From positions 2,542,001 through 2,606,000 of the forward strand of contig NC_014640.1 in assembly GCF_000165835.1 (NCBI RefSeq): a stretch of DNA of 64,000 nt. Direction: 5' to 3'. Under the pieces are notes generated by a model. That model saw nothing but the letters and a program-made list of their open reading frames with translations. It did not search any database and was not told where the DNA came from. The stretch is from Achromobacter xylosoxidans A8 (GTDB lineage: Bacteria > Pseudomonadota > Gammaproteobacteria > Burkholderiales > Burkholderiaceae_B). A program made the position numbers and the translations under genes. Every line of letters begins with the position of its first letter. The first letter of the stretch is position 1. Positions 1 to 7,744 of the stretch are shown piece after piece.

Positions 1-16
1 GATGAGGCCCCGTAGC

Positions 17-745
17 ATGCAACCCCGCGTCAACGCTTACCAGCAACCCATCGGCCCGGACATGACGGGCTGGACCACGCGTCCGCGTCCGCCCCTGACG
101 CCCATCACCGGCCGCTATTGCCGGCTGGAGCCGCTGTCGGCCGAGCGCCACGCCGAGGACCTGTACCAGGCATTCAGCCAGGCGCCGGACGACAGCGACT
201 GGACCTATATGTCGGTGGGACCTTTCGCGGACCTGGCGGCCTATCGCCAGTTCGCCGAGAAGGCGCAGGCCGGCAACGACCCCTTGCACCACGCCATCAT
301 CGACCTGGAAACGGGCCGCGCCATCGGCACGCTGGCGCTGATGCGCATCGACCCGGCCAACGGCGCGATCGAGGTCGGCTTCGTGTCGTTCTCGCGCCAG
401 CTCAAGCGCACCCGCATCGCCACCGAGGCCCAGTTCCTGCTGATGAGCCGCGCCTTCGACGAGCTGGGCTACCGCCGCTACGAATGGAAGTGCGACAGCC
501 TGAACGCGCCGTCGCGCGCGGCCGCTGCCCGCCTGGGTTTCGAGTTCGAAGGCATCTTTCGCCAGGCCACGGTGTACAAGGGCCGCAGCCGCGACACGGC
601 CTGGTTCGCCATGGTCGACGGCGACTGGCCCGCGCTGCGCGCCGCCTATGAACGCTGGCTGAGCCCGGACAATTTCGATGCGCAAGGCCGGCAGCGGCAG
701 GGCCTGTCCGAACTGACGGCAGAGGCGCGCGCCGCGTGCGCCTGA
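17..745 (+). CDS. GNAT-family N-acetyltransferase (RimL-like)
   Basis: Predicted cytosolic acyltransferase of 242 residues that would transfer an acetyl group from acetyl-CoA to an amine; the substrate cannot be read from sequence. The RimL-type GNAT fold is recognisable: an N-terminal RLEPL strand, a GTLALMRIDP beta hairpin, the acetyl-CoA-binding region with RQLKRTRIATEA at about residues 125-137, and the C-terminal ARLGFEFEGIFRQA strand typical of the family. ATG at 17 is preferred, but an in-frame ATG lies at position 2 and the upstream sequence is outside the window, so the true start is uncertain. Its last 10 bases overlap the GTG start of the following transporter gene, so the two are probably translated together. 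Confidence 0.8.
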   Translation: MQPRVNAYQQPIGPDMTGWTTRPRPPLTPITGRYCRLEPLSAERHAEDLYQAFSQAPDDSDWTYMSVGPFADLAAYRQFAEKAQAGNDPLHHAIIDLETGRAIGTLALMRIDPANGAIEVGFVSFSRQLKRTRIATEAQFLLMSRAFDELGYRRYEWKCDSLNAPSRAAAARLGFEFEGIFRQATVYKGRSRDTAWFAMVDGDWPALRAAYERWLSPDNFDAQGRQRQGLSELTAEARAACA

Positions 746-1635
746 TCCCGGTGGCGCTGGCCCTGTTCTGGGGCCTGAACTGGCCGGCGGTGAAGATCAT
801 CCTGTCGATCTTCCCGCCGTTCACCTTGCGCCTGCTCGGCCTGGGCAGCGGCGCGGTGCTGCTGTTGCTGCTGGCGCGCGCCAAGCGGGTGCCGCTGTTG
901 CCGCCGCGCGAGTCGTGGCGGGGCATCGTCGTGGGCGGCCTGCTTGCCGTTGCCGCCTTCAATCTGCTGGTGGCCTGGGCGCAGCTCAGCACCAGCACCT
1001 CGCGCGCGGCGGTGCTGACTTTCACCATGCCGATGATGTCGGCCGTGCTGGCCTGGGCGGTGCTGGGCGAACGGCTGGACCGGCGCCGGGCGCTGGCCTT
1101 GCTGCTGGGCGCGGCCGGGGTCTCCATCCTGGCCTGGCCGGTGCTGCGCGCGGTCTTCGGCGAGCACGACGCCGCCGCGGCCAAGGGCCTGGTGTTTCCG
1201 CTGGTGGCGGCCTTCGGCTGGGCCGCGGGCACGGTCTACCTGAAGGGCTGGCCGGTGGCCGGCGACCGCATCGTCGTCACCGCCTGGCAGTTGGCGGTGG
1301 GCGCGGCCTGCGCCCTGGGCGGCATGCTGATCGCGGGCGAATCGTTTCCCACGCAGGGCTGGAACGGCCGCGTGGTGGCGGCGCTGTCATTCCACATCAT
1401 CTTGGGTACTGCCGTCGCGTACTGGCTCTGGTTCGTGCTGAGCGAGCGCGTCAGCGCCACGGTGGCGGCGCTGACCACATTGATGGTGCCGGTGGTGGGC
1501 GTGTTGGGCGCGATGGCGCTGGTAGGCGACCGACCCGCCGCCCTGGACTGGTGGGGCTTTGCCCTGGTGCTGGGCGGGGCGGCGCTGATCGTGCTGAATC
1601 TGGGCGCCGCGCCGGCGCCGCGAACCAGGCCATAA
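736..1635 (+). CDS. EamA/DMT-superfamily transporter
   Basis: Inner-membrane protein of 299 residues with about ten hydrophobic helices arranged as two EamA repeats. The first begins at ALFWGLNWPAVK and the second near AAFGWAAGTVYLKG. Members of this drug/metabolite transporter superfamily export amino acids, metabolites or toxic compounds; this one carries no substrate-specific signature I can read. Start is GTG at 736, within the end of the acetyltransferase gene (10-base overlap), indicating translational coupling. It converges on the minus-strand EamA gene ending at 1647, leaving only 11 bases between the two stops. The two EamA proteins of this locus differ clearly in sequence and are not a recent duplication. 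Confidence 0.85.
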   Translation: MRLIPVALALFWGLNWPAVKIILSIFPPFTLRLLGLGSGAVLLLLLARAKRVPLLPPRESWRGIVVGGLLAVAAFNLLVAWAQLSTSTSRAAVLTFTMPMMSAVLAWAVLGERLDRRRALALLLGAAGVSILAWPVLRAVFGEHDAAAAKGLVFPLVAAFGWAAGTVYLKGWPVAGDRIVVTAWQLAVGAACALGGMLIAGESFPTQGWNGRVVAALSFHIILGTAVAYWLWFVLSERVSATVAALTTLMVPVVGVLGAMALVGDRPAALDWWGFALVLGGAALIVLNLGAAPAPRTRP

Positions 1636-1646
1636 GCACGGGCGGC

Positions 1647-2585
1647 TCAGCGGGTGCGCCGCAACTTCTCGCGCAGCAGTTCGGCGCCGCTGACCAGGGT
1701 GATGCCGGCCAGCACCAGCAGGGCGCCCAGCACGAAGCCGCCGTCCAGCGGCTCGTCCAGGATGATCACGCCGAAACTCACGCCGAACAGCGGCGTCATG
1801 AACGACAGGATGGACAGGCGCGAGGCCAGGTAGCGGCGCAGCAGCCAGAACCACGCCAGGTAGCTGGATAGAGCCACGACCACCGACTGGAAGGCGACGC
1901 TGAGCACTGCCGCCTGCGTGTAGCGGAAGCCGGCGTTGCCGGTGGCCGCCGCGAATGCCAGCAGGGTGATGGCCGCGACCGCCATCTGGTAGAACAGCGT
2001 CTTGGCGGGCGCGGCTTCCGACAGCGAGGTCTTGCGGATCGCCACCGTGGTGGCGCCCCAGAACAGGCCTGCCAGCAGTCCCATCGCGTCGCCCAGCAGC
2101 ATGTTCGGAGCGGCGGCGGAGCCTGCGGGCTGGCCCTTGCCCAGGAAGGCCACGGCGATGCCGCAAAAGGCGATGACCACGCCCAGCCACTGCAGCGGCT
2201 TCAGGCGCTCCTCGGGCAGCAGCCAGTGCAGCCCCAGCGCAGCGAAGATGGGCGCGGTGTACAGGAACACCGACATGTGCGAGGCCGTGGTGTAGACCAG
2301 GCCTTGCGCCACGAACAGGAATTCTCCGGCGAACAGCAGGCCCACGATCAAGCCGGGCAGCGCCGTGCCATCGGTGAAGGCGCGCAGGCCTTCGCGCCGC
2401 CACACGGCCACCGCCAGCACCAGCGCCGCGAAGGCCGAGCGCAGTCCGATCTGCATGATGGGCGAGACGTCCGCGGCCACCAGTTTGATGGCGATCTGCT
2501 GGAAGCCCCAGCAGACGCACAACAGCAGCATGGCGCCGGTGGCCAGTCCGTCCAGCGGCTGGCGCAAGGGTTTGGGGCCGTTCAC
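1647..2585 (-). CDS. EamA/DMT-superfamily transporter
   Basis: 312-residue integral membrane protein with about ten helices in two EamA repeats, beginning with the helix ATGAMLLLCVCWGFQQIAIK, which carries the WG..... pattern common in this family. The long open frame continues upstream, but the homologous part starts at GTG 2585. That GTG overlaps the TGA of the thioredoxin-like gene by four bases (GTGA), a typical coupled start. Substrate unknown. It is the last gene of a minus-strand run MFS - M20 hydrolase - thioredoxin-like - EamA, although a hairpin at 2981-3007 may separate the last two from the first two. Confidence 0.85.
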   Translation of the reverse strand: MNGPKPLRQPLDGLATGAMLLLCVCWGFQQIAIKLVAADVSPIMQIGLRSAFAALVLAVAVWRREGLRAFTDGTALPGLIVGLLFAGEFLFVAQGLVYTTASHMSVFLYTAPIFAALGLHWLLPEERLKPLQWLGVVIAFCGIAVAFLGKGQPAGSAAAPNMLLGDAMGLLAGLFWGATTVAIRKTSLSEAAPAKTLFYQMAVAAITLLAFAAATGNAGFRYTQAAVLSVAFQSVVVALSSYLAWFWLLRRYLASRLSILSFMTPLFGVSFGVIILDEPLDGGFVLGALLVLAGITLVSGAELLREKLRRTR

Positions 2586-2917
2586 GGCAGTTCGGCGGGG
2601 TAGCTGTCCAGGGCCAGGCCGATCTGCTGGCGCAGGTCCCATTCCGCCAGGGTCGATTGGACCGGGCCGAAGAAGGCGCCGTCGCGAGTCACGAACATGG
2701 CGGGCAGGTGGAAGACCTCGTAGCGCTCGACCATGCCGCGGTTGTCGCCGGCGTCGACCCAGCACACGCGTTCCACGGGCAGCTCCAGCTGCGGCAGTTG
2801 TTCGCGGGCGATGCGGCAGGTGCCGCAGGTGCGGCTGTGGAAGACCAGCAGGGACAGGCCGGGCGCGTCCAGCAGGTAGCGGTCGGCGGTGCTGTCGTTG
2901 AGTTCTATCTGTTCCAT
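2582..2917 (-). CDS. Thioredoxin-like protein
   Basis: Small 111-residue thioredoxin-fold protein without a signal peptide or membrane segment, so probably cytosolic. The redox motif CGTC is at residues 31-34, preceded by LLVFHSRT in the usual beta strand position. The cis-proline loop (HLPAMF) has its proline near residue 72. CGTC differs from the classical CGPC of TrxA, which usually shifts redox potential; the partner protein is unknown. Length fits single-domain thioredoxins. The stop codon overlaps the GTG start of the EamA gene that follows, so the two are likely co-expressed, but no functional link is obvious. Confidence 0.8.
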   Translation of the reverse strand: MEQIELNDSTADRYLLDAPGLSLLVFHSRTCGTCRIAREQLPQLELPVERVCWVDAGDNRGMVERYEVFHLPAMFVTRDGAFFGPVQSTLAEWDLRQQIGLALDSYPAELP

Positions 2918-2980
2918 GGGGGGCAGGGCTGCGCAGGGGGCGCCGGTTGCGGCGCGAGGCGCCCATTATGGCAGCGCGGC

Positions 2981-3007
2981 GCCCGCGGGCGGGAGATACC
3001 CGCGGGC
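2981..3007. terminator. Perfect GC-rich stem-loop, terminator-like
   Basis: GCCCGCGGG at 2981-2989 pairs with CCCGCGGGC at 2999-3007 around a 9-base loop. It lies between the stop of the M20 hydrolase gene (3028) and the start of the thioredoxin-like gene (2917). No T-run follows on either strand, so it is not a classical intrinsic terminator. It could attenuate read-through or stabilise the upstream mRNA end. Confidence 0.5.
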
Positions 3008-3027
3008 CTGGAGGGGACGCCCCGTGT

Positions 3028-4293
3028 TCAGGCGGCGCGCAGTTTTCGGTCCAGTTCCAGCACCGACTGGTACAGCACGCGGGTGCCGTCCAGCAATTGC
3101 GAGGGCTCGATCCACTCTTCCGGGCAGTGGCTGCGGCCGTTCAGGCAGGGGATGAAGATCATGCCGATGGGACCGGTGGGCGCCATGTAGACCGCGTCGT
3201 GTCCGGCGCCGCTGGGCAGGCGCATCGAGGCATAGCCCAACTGATCCGCGGCGGCCTGCACCGCGTCCATCACCAGCGGCGTGCAGTCGGTGGGACGGGC
3301 GCGGCTCAGTTGCGTGAAGCTGGCGGTCAGGCGCAGCGCCTTGAGATCGCCCGCCACGCCTGCCATCAAGGTTTCCGGAAACGCATCCAGCACGGCATCG
3401 CTGTCGCTGCGCATTTCCAGCGTCAGTTCGACGCGCCCCGGCACCGCGTTGGCGGCGTTGGGCGTCATCGACAGGCGGCCCACGGTGGCGACCACGTAAT
3501 GCGGATTGCCGCTGGCGGCGCTGGCCTGGCGGTTGGCCGCGTCGATAATGCGGGCCGCGCCCACCAGGGCGTCGCGGCGGATGTCCATGGGCGTGGTGCC
3601 GGCATGGTCGGGCTGGCCTTCCACCGTGATCTGCACGCGGCGGATGCCGACGATGTTGGTGACCACGCCGATGGGCAGGCCGCGGCTTTCCAGCACCGGG
3701 CCTTGTTCGATATGCAGTTCGACGAAGGCGGCAGTGCCGCCTGGGCCGCGCAGCGGCGCGCCCAGCGCCGAGGGGTCGCCGCCGATGCGGGCAATGCCAG
3801 CCGCCAGCGTTTCGCCATCGGGGTTGCGGGCCTGCAGCATGTCGGGCGTCAACTGGCCGCAGAGAGCGCGGCTGCCGACGCAGGAAATGCCGTAGTCGCT
3901 GGGCTCTTCGGACAGGAAGTCGATGACCTCGAAAGGGTGCTCCAGCTGCACGCCTTGCTCGCGCAGGCTGTGGGCCACTTCGATGCCGGCCAGCACGCCG
4001 ATGATGCCGTCGAACCGGCCGCCGGCCATGACGGTGTCGCAGTGCGAGCCGGTGGCGATGGGCTGGCGCGCCGGATCGCGCCCGGCCAGCGTGCCGACCA
4101 GGTTGCCGCCGGCGTCCAGGCGGGTCGAGAGGCCCGCGGCTTCGAATTCGCCGCGCAGCCAGGCGCGGGCTTCGTCGAACAGCGGCGAGAACGCGCGGCG
4201 CGTCCAGGGGACGTCGGGCAGCGTGTATCGGGAAAGGGTTTCGACGCGGGCCCAGAGGCGCTCGGCGTTCAGGGGAGGAAAAGCGTGTGGCAT
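3028..4293 (-). CDS. M20-family Zn-dependent hydrolase (carbamoylase / allantoate amidohydrolase type)
   Basis: 421-residue metallo-amidohydrolase of the hydantoinase/carbamoylase branch of peptidase family M20. These enzymes cleave N-carbamoyl amino acids or allantoate. Visible signatures are GSHCDTV at about residues 82-88 (His84, Asp86), Asp95 in GGRFDG, the SEEPSDYG segment at about 128-135 that supplies the acidic metal ligands, and GQPDHAGTTPMDIRRDAL of the dimerisation domain. Length is normal for the family. AGGAAG precedes the ATG by about five bases. The gene starts 26 bases after the MFS gene stop, so transporter and hydrolase probably form one transcript, as expected if the transporter handles the substrate or product. 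Carbamoylase versus ureide specificity cannot be settled from sequence alone. Confidence 0.85.
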   Translation of the reverse strand: MPHAFPPLNAERLWARVETLSRYTLPDVPWTRRAFSPLFDEARAWLRGEFEAAGLSTRLDAGGNLVGTLAGRDPARQPIATGSHCDTVMAGGRFDGIIGVLAGIEVAHSLREQGVQLEHPFEVIDFLSEEPSDYGISCVGSRALCGQLTPDMLQARNPDGETLAAGIARIGGDPSALGAPLRGPGGTAAFVELHIEQGPVLESRGLPIGVVTNIVGIRRVQITVEGQPDHAGTTPMDIRRDALVGAARIIDAANRQASAASGNPHYVVATVGRLSMTPNAANAVPGRVELTLEMRSDSDAVLDAFPETLMAGVAGDLKALRLTASFTQLSRARPTDCTPLVMDAVQAAADQLGYASMRLPSGAGHDAVYMAPTGPIGMIFIPCLNGRSHCPEEWIEPSQLLDGTRVLYQSVLELDRKLRAA

Positions 4294-4319
4294 GAGACTT
4301 CCTGAAATTGCGCCTGGAA

Positions 4320-5819
4320 TTATGGCATGCGTGTCTGCAGCGTCTGGCTGCGCGGGGCATCCAGGAACAGCGCCACCACCGCAGCGCAGGCCAGGGTGAT
4401 CGCGACCAGCGCGTGCGGCAGTTGGCGGAAGGCGTCGTCATAAGCCTGGCGCAGCAGCGCCGGGCCCGCGCCGGGCAGGTGGGCCAGGGCCTGCGCCATG
4501 TCGCCGGCCGCGAGGTATTGCGCGGCGGGGCCGGGATCCGCGCCGAGCCGATGGGCGATCAGCAAGCTCAGCAAGGCGTTGACGCTGGCCAGCGCGATGC
4601 CTTCTCCGGCCACGCGGGTGGTGCTGAAGATGCCGGCGGCCATGCCTGCGCGCTCGGGCGGCGCGACGCTCATCGAGAGGCCGTCCATAAGGCCCCAGGG
4701 CAGGCCGGTGCCGGCGCCGATCAGCAGCATGGGCCAGAGCGCGGCCTGGGCCGGCTGCGCGACGTCGATGCGGCTGAGCCAATACAGGCCCAGGGCGGCG
4801 GCAAGCAGGCCCAGTGCGCAACTGCGGCCCGCGCTCATCCAGCGCGTGGTCCAGACGGCCACCGCCGGCATGAAGAGCAGCGGCGCGGACAGGGCCGCCA
4901 TCGCCAGTCCCGCGCCGGCTTCGCCGCGCCCCTCGATGCCGATGAAACGGATCGGCAGCAGCACCAGCAGCACCACATAGCAATAGCAGGTCGCCACGGG
5001 CAGCATCTGCACGCCCACAAAGCGCGGATAGCGCAAGAGCGCCAGGTCCAGCATCGGCCGGCGCACGCGCCGCTCTATCGCCACGAAGGCCAGCAGGCAC
5101 AGCGCCGCGGCGGTCAGCAGTTTCCAGGCCAGCGCCGACGCGCCGCGCGCGGCGGGTGTTTCCAGGATGCCCCAGGTCAATAGCGCCAGCGCGCAGGTGA
5201 AGGCCAGGCTGCCGGCCCAGTCCAGCGGGCCTGCTTGCGGGTCCCGCGATTCCTGCATCCGGGGCAGGGCGAGGGCCAGCGCCAGCGCGCCGACCGCGGC
5301 GCTCGACAGGAAGACCGCGCGCCAACCCAGGCTGTCGATCAGCAGTCCGGCCAGCATCGGTCCCAGCGCCAGGCCCGCGCCGAAACTGGCGCCGAGCACG
5401 CCGAAGGCGCGGGTGCGCGCCGGACCCGGGCAGGCGTGGGCCAGGGACGCCGAGCCGCCGGCCAGGGCCGCGGCGGCGCCCGCGCCTTGCAGCGCGCGCA
5501 GGCCGTCCAGCCAGGCCACCGTGGGTGCGAGCGCCAGCGCAACCGATACCAGCACGAACAAGGCCACGCCGGACACGAACAGGCGCTTGCGGCCATAGGC
5601 GTCGGCCAGCGTGCCGGCCGCCATCAGCAGGCTGCCGAAGCTCAGCATGAAGGCGTTGGTGATCCAGCCGAGCGCCTGGGCGCCGCCGCCCAGGTCGCGG
5701 CCGATGGCGGGCGTGGCGATGGCGCCGCCAGAAAAGCTCAAGGGCAGGATGAGGGCGGCCGTGCAGACGGCAAGCACGGTCCAGCCCGGGGAAACGGGAA
5801 CAGAGGCAGAGGAAGGCAT
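4320..5819 (-). CDS. MFS transporter, DHA2 (14-helix) type
   Basis: 499-residue inner-membrane protein with about fourteen hydrophobic helices. It has the MFS motif A region GTLADAYGRKRLF after helix 2 and the GAGAAAALAGG segment of helix 4, consistent with the DHA2 drug:proton antiporter family. Such proteins export toxic or metabolic compounds by proton antiport. It is transcribed divergently from the LysR gene at 5939, with 119 bases between the two starts, so that regulator is the natural candidate to control it. It is followed after 26 bases by the M20 amidohydrolase gene. Confidence 0.85.
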   Translation of the reverse strand: MPSSASVPVSPGWTVLAVCTAALILPLSFSGGAIATPAIGRDLGGGAQALGWITNAFMLSFGSLLMAAGTLADAYGRKRLFVSGVALFVLVSVALALAPTVAWLDGLRALQGAGAAAALAGGSASLAHACPGPARTRAFGVLGASFGAGLALGPMLAGLLIDSLGWRAVFLSSAAVGALALALALPRMQESRDPQAGPLDWAGSLAFTCALALLTWGILETPAARGASALAWKLLTAAALCLLAFVAIERRVRRPMLDLALLRYPRFVGVQMLPVATCYCYVVLLVLLPIRFIGIEGRGEAGAGLAMAALSAPLLFMPAVAVWTTRWMSAGRSCALGLLAAALGLYWLSRIDVAQPAQAALWPMLLIGAGTGLPWGLMDGLSMSVAPPERAGMAAGIFSTTRVAGEGIALASVNALLSLLIAHRLGADPGPAAQYLAAGDMAQALAHLPGAGPALLRQAYDDAFRQLPHALVAITLACAAVVALFLDAPRSQTLQTRMP

Positions 5820-5897
5820 CGACGAATCAGGTTGGAATAGCCGGGATAGGCGTCGATGAAGGATAAAATTGCGTCAATGAAACAGAAATACCGCAGA

Positions 5898-5927
5898 TAT
5901 CCTGTCTGAGCGGATAAATATTCCTTA
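5898..5927. promoter_or_regulatory. Candidate LysR-type operator between MFS and lysR genes
   Basis: Two dyads sit just upstream of the LysR start. TATCC and GGATA (5898-5902, 5912-5916) are separated by nine bases. TAA-N7-TTA at 5915-5927 fits the T-N11-A dyad expected of LysR-type boxes. The words CTGTCTGAGC (5902-5911) and GGATAAATATT (5912-5922) recur, nearly or exactly, upstream of the SDR gene at 7682-7712. Confidence 0.45.
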
Positions 5928-5938
5928 ATGGGGCGGAA

Positions 5939-6817
5939 ATGGACAGCCTGAACGGAATACACGCCTTCGTCCACGCCGCCCAGCGCGGCAGCTATGTCGC
6001 GGCCGCGGAGCATCTGGGCCTGTCGGCCTCGGCCGTGGGCAAGAGCGTGGCGCGGCTGGAGGACAGGCTGGGCGTGCGCCTGCTCAACCGCAGCACGCGG
6101 CGCATCAGCCTGACCGAGGAGGGCGCGCTCTACCTGGAGCGCTGCCTGCGCATCGTGAACGAACTGGATGAGGCCGAGGCCGAGGTAACCCGGGGCCGCG
6201 AGGCGCCGCGCGGCCGGCTGCGGGTCAGCGTGCCGGCCATCGGCTACCGCCTGCTGCTGCCGCTGCTGCCCGAGTTCACCCGCCGCTATCCGGAGATCGA
6301 GCTGGAGCTGGATTTCAACGACCGCATCGTCGATGTCATCGGCGAGGGGTTGGATGCGGTGATACGCAGCGGGGAGTTCGCCGATTCGCGCTTGCGGGCG
6401 CGGCCGCTGCGGCCTTATCGCTTCGTGGTGGCGGGCGCGCCCGCCTATCTGGCCGCCCGCGGCAGGCCGCGAGCGCCGGGCGACCTGGACGGCCATGCCA
6501 GGCTGGCCTATCGCTATCCGGGCACGAGCCAGGTACAGCCATGGCAGTTCCGCGACGGCCCTGTCGCGCCCGCGCCGGCGGCGCTGAGCTTCAACAGCGT
6601 GGAGGCGTTGATCGGCGCGGCCCAAGCTGGGTTGGGCCTGGCCTACCTGCCTGATTTCGCGCTGCGGGCGGCCTTGGACGAAGGCCGTCTCGCCACCGTG
6701 TTGGACGACTGTCTCGATGCAGACGGCCGTTTTTCCGTGCTGTGGCCGGACAGCAGGCATCCGCTGCCCAAGCTGCGGGCCTTCGTCGATTTCATGGCCG
6801 AACGGCTGGGCGCCTAG
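5939..6817 (+). CDS. LysR-family transcriptional regulator
   Basis: 292-residue regulator with the N-terminal winged helix-turn-helix at residues 1-60 (SYVAAAEHLGLSASAVGKSVARLEDRLGVR) and a periplasmic-binding-protein-like effector domain from about residue 90. The pattern SASAVGKSVARLE and the NRSTRRISLTEEG wing are typical of the large LysR subgroup represented by DmlR and AaeR. It is divergent from the MFS gene and ends tail-to-tail with the crotonase gene, with a four-base overlap of the stop codons. Targets may include its own promoter, the MFS-M20 operon and, judging from shared operator words, the crotonase/SDR divergent promoter. The effector is unknown. Confidence 0.88.
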   Translation: MDSLNGIHAFVHAAQRGSYVAAAEHLGLSASAVGKSVARLEDRLGVRLLNRSTRRISLTEEGALYLERCLRIVNELDEAEAEVTRGREAPRGRLRVSVPAIGYRLLLPLLPEFTRRYPEIELELDFNDRIVDVIGEGLDAVIRSGEFADSRLRARPLRPYRFVVAGAPAYLAARGRPRAPGDLDGHARLAYRYPGTSQVQPWQFRDGPVAPAPAALSFNSVEALIGAAQAGLGLAYLPDFALRAALDEGRLATVLDDCLDADGRFSVLWPDSRHPLPKLRAFVDFMAERLGA

Positions 6818-7608
6818 CGCTTCGCGCGCCAGGCGGGTTCGCGCTTTTCCAGGAAGGCGCTGACGCCTTCGCGCGCTTCGTCCGTGCTGCGCACGGCCGC
6901 GATGCGTTCCACCGTGTCGGCGATGAGCGCGGCGTCGATGTCCTGGCCGGCGAAGTCGCGCACCAGCCGCTTGCTGGCCTGCACCGCGCCGGGGCCGTTG
7001 TCGCACAGGGCGAGGCACAGCGCCTCGGCGCGCTGCGGCAGCTCGGCCAGGGGCGCGATGTCGTGCACCAGGCCCAGCCGGAAAGCGGTCGCCGCGTCGA
7101 AGCGTTCGGCGGTCAGGAAGTAACGGTTGGCCGCGCGCTCGCCCATGGCGCGCAGCACATAGGGGCTGATCGTGGCGGGTAGCAGCCCCAGCCGGGTTTC
7201 CGACAGGCAGAAGTGCGCGCTGTCCGCGGCGATGGCGATGTCGCAGGCCGACACCAGGCCCATGCCGCCGGCATAGGCGTCGCCGTTGACGCAGGCCACC
7301 ACCGGCTTGGGGCAGGACCAGATCGCGTGCAGCATGCTGGCCAACTTGGTCGCGTCGGCGCGGTTCTCGGCGTCGGTCAGCGTGGCCATCTTGCGCATCC
7401 AGTTCAGGTCGCCGCCCGCGCAGAAGGCCTTGCCCGCGCCGGTCAGCAGCAGCACGCGCACGGCCGGATCGTCCACCGCCGCCTGCACGGCGCTGGTCAG
7501 GGCGGCGATCAGCGTGTCGTCGAACGCGTTGCGCATCTCGGGGCGATTCAGCGTCAGGCGGGCGATGGGGCCGTCGTGGGCGACGTCCAGCGGGGCGGGC
7601 GTGGTCAT
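6814..7608 (-). CDS. Enoyl-CoA hydratase/isomerase family protein (methylglutaconyl-CoA hydratase-like)
   Basis: 264-residue crotonase. The oxyanion-hole segments GAGKAFCAGGDL and NGDAYAGGMGL are clear. The LSETRLGLLPATISPYV stretch resembles LiuC/AtuE-type hydratases of leucine and acyclic-terpene degradation more than classical fatty-acid enoyl-CoA hydratases; that narrower assignment is inference. The start at 7608 is chosen for its homologous N-terminus (MTTPAPLDVAHDGPIARLTLNRP) and the GGAG/CCAGGA sequence upstream; a longer frame starts at 7644. It is divergent from the SDR gene (136 bases between starts), suggesting a shared regulatory region and a common acyl-CoA pathway with the acyl-CoA synthetase nearby. 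Confidence 0.85.
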   Translation of the reverse strand: MTTPAPLDVAHDGPIARLTLNRPEMRNAFDDTLIAALTSAVQAAVDDPAVRVLLLTGAGKAFCAGGDLNWMRKMATLTDAENRADATKLASMLHAIWSCPKPVVACVNGDAYAGGMGLVSACDIAIAADSAHFCLSETRLGLLPATISPYVLRAMGERAANRYFLTAERFDAATAFRLGLVHDIAPLAELPQRAEALCLALCDNGPGAVQASKRLVRDFAGQDIDAALIADTVERIAAVRSTDEAREGVSAFLEKREPAWRAKR

Positions 7609-7681
7609 TCCTGGTCTCCAGTTTTCTTGATTCAGGCTCAACAAAGCAACGGGACTAGCGCTCGATTCTAGGTTGAAAATT

Positions 7682-7721
7682 CTGTCTCAGCCATCGAATC
7701 GGGATAAATATTGAGTTATCC
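7682..7721. promoter_or_regulatory. Candidate operator in crotonase/SDR divergent promoter
   Basis: GGATAA (7702-7707) and TTATCC (7716-7721) form a perfect six-base inverted repeat with an eight-base spacer, 23 bases before the SDR start. CTGTCTCAGC at 7682-7691 and GGATAAATATT at 7702-7712 match words in the lysR promoter at 5902-5922, with one mismatch and none respectively. This suggests a common regulator. Confidence 0.45.
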
Positions 7722-7744
7722 TCAAAAAAATAATGGAGCGAGAC

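Noticed and set aside
2981..3007. Classical Rho-independent terminator
   Set aside because: The stem is perfect but no T-run follows on either strand, so it is listed only as terminator-like.
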